NCBI GenBank assembly: GCA_019313765.1 | Contig: JAFDAP010000126.1 | Location: 1-5,894, forward strand | Direction of reading: 5' to 3' | DNA from: Deltaproteobacteria bacterium | Lineage (GTDB): Bacteria > Desulfobacterota > DSM-4660 > Desulfatiglandales > Desulfatiglandaceae | DNA length: 5,894 nucleotides | Shown: positions 4,312-5,894 of the stretch, piece after piece | Layout of the letters: each line of letters begins with the position of its first letter | Position numbering within the stretch: position 1 is the stretch's first letter | Translations under genes and position numbers: made by a program | Notes under the pieces: generated by a model | Seen by the model: the letters and a program-made list of their open reading frames with translations, nothing else | Told to the model about the DNA's origin: nothing | The model's database searches: none

Positions 4312-5894
4312 AAAGGCATGGTAGCCTGGTTCACGGAAAATCATGTGGCCGCCAACCTGCTGATGATCTTTTTGTTGTTTGCAGGGGCAGTCACGGGTCT
4401 GACCATGAAATTAGAGGTCTTTCCCGAGTTTTCCTTAGACCGTATTACCATCACAACAGAATATATAGGCGCGTCACCTGCCGAGGTGGAGGAGGCCATC
4501 ATCCGCAGGATAGAGGAAAAGGTGGCAGGGCTTGCCGGCATCAAGCGGATCGATTCCACGGCCAGGGAAGGATTCGGTACAGTGATCATAGAGGTTATGA
4601 AGGACTGGGACCTAAAAGCTCTTTTGGATGAGGTAAAGGCCGAGGTGGACCGTATCACCACGTTTCCGAAAGAGGCGGAAGAGCCTGTGGTCCGGGAAGT
4701 AACACGGAGGTCTCAGGTGATCAGCTTAGCCGTGTATGGGGATGCGCCCGAGACGACCATCAAACACTTAGCGGAAAAGCTCAAGGACGAGATCACTAAT
4801 CTGCCGGGCATTACCCTGGCCGAGCTTTTTGGCGTGCGCCAGGGCGAGATCCACATCGAGATATCAGAAAAAACCCTAAGACGATATGGTCTTACCCTGA
4901 GTAAGGTGGCCGATGCCGTGAGGGGGGCCAGCCTGGACCTTCCTGCCGGCAATGTCAAAACAGCAGGCGGTGAGATCCTGATACGGACCAAGGGCCGGCG
5001 CTATTATGCCGAAGACTACCGGGACGTGGCAGTAATTACCCGGCCTGACGGCAGCAAGGTCACTTTAGGGCAGATCGCTCAATTGAGCGATGGGTTTGAG
5101 GACGTGGATCTCCATGCCCGGTTCCAGGGAAAGCCGGCCGCTGTCATCCAGGTTTTCAGGGTGGCCGATCAAAATGCCCTTACGGTCGCTGATACGGTCA
5201 AAAAATATGCGGATGAGATCAGAGACACGCTCCCTGCCGGGGTGGATATCGGATTATATCAGGACATGTCCAAGATATTACGGAGCCGCATTAACCTGTT
5301 GTTAAAGAACATGGGCGTTGGCCTTATTTTAGTGAGTATCCTCCTTGGATTGTTTTTAAACCTGCGATTGGCCTTCTGGGTTACCCTCGGTATCCCCATC
5401 TCCTTTCTGGCAGGGCTATGGATTTTACCCAATTTTGATGTGTCCATCAACATGATCTCCCTGTTCGCCTTTATCATGGTGTTGGGTATTGTGGTGGATG
5501 ACGCCATTATCGTGGGCGAGAATATCTTTCGCAAGCAGGAGGAGGGACTTGACCCGGTTAATGCCTCGGTGGAAGGCACTATGGAGGTGGGGAGGCCCGT
5601 GATTTTTGCCGTCCTTACAACGATAGTTGCCTTCTGGCCCCTCCTTTTGGGGGGCGGCACCATGGGCAAGATAATGCGCAACCTGCCCATCGTGGTGATC
5701 CTTGTGCTCTTAGGCTCTTTAGTGGAATCCCTGGCCATACTGCCTTCCCATCTGGCCGGGGGCAGGCGCCGTCAGCTTGGCCTGAACAAAGGCCTCACAA
5801 AAGAAAAACTCATTGCCCGGTGGCTGAAATGGGTCATCCGTGGGCCTTATGCAAGACTTGTGGATTTCTGTGTGCGCTGGCGTTACGCCACAGT
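4309..5894 (+). CDS. RND-family efflux permease (AcrB-like, HAE-type), 3'-truncated by the window edge
   Basis: The proton-driven inner-membrane pump of the tripartite exporter. The frame is open from ATG 4309 to the window end (528 residues), about half of the usual 1,000-1,060. It begins MKGMVAWFTENHVAANLLM with TM1 at about 12-32, then the periplasmic porter region (about 33-330), with typical segments such as VFPEFSLDRITITTEYIGASPAEVEE (in part at 38-63) and EEPVVREVTRRSQVISLAV near 125-143. TM2 to TM6 follow at about 336-352, 356-374, 383-403, 431-450 and 459-478. TM4 carries GIVVDDAIIVGEN with Asp397-Asp398 (codons 5497-5502), equivalent to the proton-relay pair Asp407-Asp408 of AcrB. 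This double-Asp pattern favours the hydrophobe/amphiphile branch over the CzcA-type metal branch. It follows the adaptor gene by 116 bases rather than overlapping it, but remains the obvious last partner in the operon. No frameshift is seen in the visible part. Substrate unknown. Confidence 0.95.
   Translation, partial: MKGMVAWFTENHVAANLLMIFLLFAGAVTGLTMKLEVFPEFSLDRITITTEYIGASPAEVEEAIIRRIEEKVAGLAGIKRIDSTAREGFGTVIIEVMKDWDLKALLDEVKAEVDRITTFPKEAEEPVVREVTRRSQVISLAVYGDAPETTIKHLAEKLKDEITNLPGITLAELFGVRQGEIHIEISEKTLRRYGLTLSKVADAVRGASLDLPAGNVKTAGGEILIRTKGRRYYAEDYRDVAVITRPDGSKVTLGQIAQLSDGFEDVDLHARFQGKPAAVIQVFRVADQNALTVADTVKKYADEIRDTLPAGVDIGLYQDMSKILRSRINLLLKNMGVGLILVSILLGLFLNLRLAFWVTLGIPISFLAGLWILPNFDVSINMISLFAFIMVLGIVVDDAIIVGENIFRKQEEGLDPVNASVEGTMEVGRPVIFAVLTTIVAFWPLLLGGGTMGKIMRNLPIVVILVLLGSLVESLAILPSHLAGGRRRQLGLNKGLTKEKLIARWLKWVIRGPYARLVDFCVRWRYAT

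Noticed and set aside
4341..5738. Antisense open frames opposite the pump gene (4341-4661, 4713-4991, 5259-5738)
   Set aside because: They mirror the strongly conserved RND coding frame, have no recognisable domains, and are shadow frames from codon bias. The same holds for antisense frames at 477-737, 806-1177, 1249-1716, 1935-2132 and 2402-2835.
1..5894. CRISPR array, tRNA/rRNA gene, transposase or a novel system
   Set aside because: No periodic repeats, no cloverleaf-like or rRNA sequence, and no transposase motif found by reading; every long stretch is accounted for by known protein families.

Overview
The window looks like an ordinary chromosomal stretch from a Gram-negative bacterium. 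The sign is a complete outer-membrane-type efflux cassette: an outer-membrane factor lipoprotein, a periplasmic adaptor and an RND inner-membrane pump. The mix of an RtcA-type cyclase, moderate GC and a GC-rich hairpin of the kind scattered through many anaerobe genomes would fit a deltaproteobacterial/Desulfobacterota-like host. That assignment is a weak inference from sequence style, with no marker gene behind it.

Layout, all on the + strand. (1) 1-813: the C-terminal three quarters of RNA 3'-terminal phosphate cyclase (rtcA), cut by the left edge of the window. (2) 814-910: a short control region with a TTGACA -35 box and a 22-bp perfect palindrome covering the probable -10 box. (3) 911-1564: a TetR-family regulator with the HTH and C-terminal look of the CecR/YbiH (DUF1956) branch. 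(4) 1561-3020: a NodT/OprM-type outer-membrane efflux lipoprotein, broken by a single-base frameshift near 2238. (5) 3017-4192: an HlyD/AcrA-type periplasmic adaptor. (6) 4193-4308: a spacer with a strong GC hairpin and a Shine-Dalgarno that can fold onto its own start codon. (7) 4309 to the end: the N-terminal half of an AcrB-type (HAE-like) RND permease, cut by the right edge.

Genes 3, 4 and 5 overlap by four bases at each junction (GTGA at 1561-1564, ATGA at 3017-3020), so they are very probably one translationally coupled operon with the pump gene as its distal member. The likely logic is that the repressor sits on the palindrome and shuts off its own operon until an inducing compound releases it; the three structural proteins then form a tripartite exporter spanning both membranes. 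The substrate cannot be read from the sequence.

I see no previously undescribed system here. The points worth a second look are the operator/promoter architecture, the frameshift in the outer-membrane component (real inactivation or sequence error), the hairpin-bearing spacer before the pump gene, and the compositional step between rtcA and the efflux operon.
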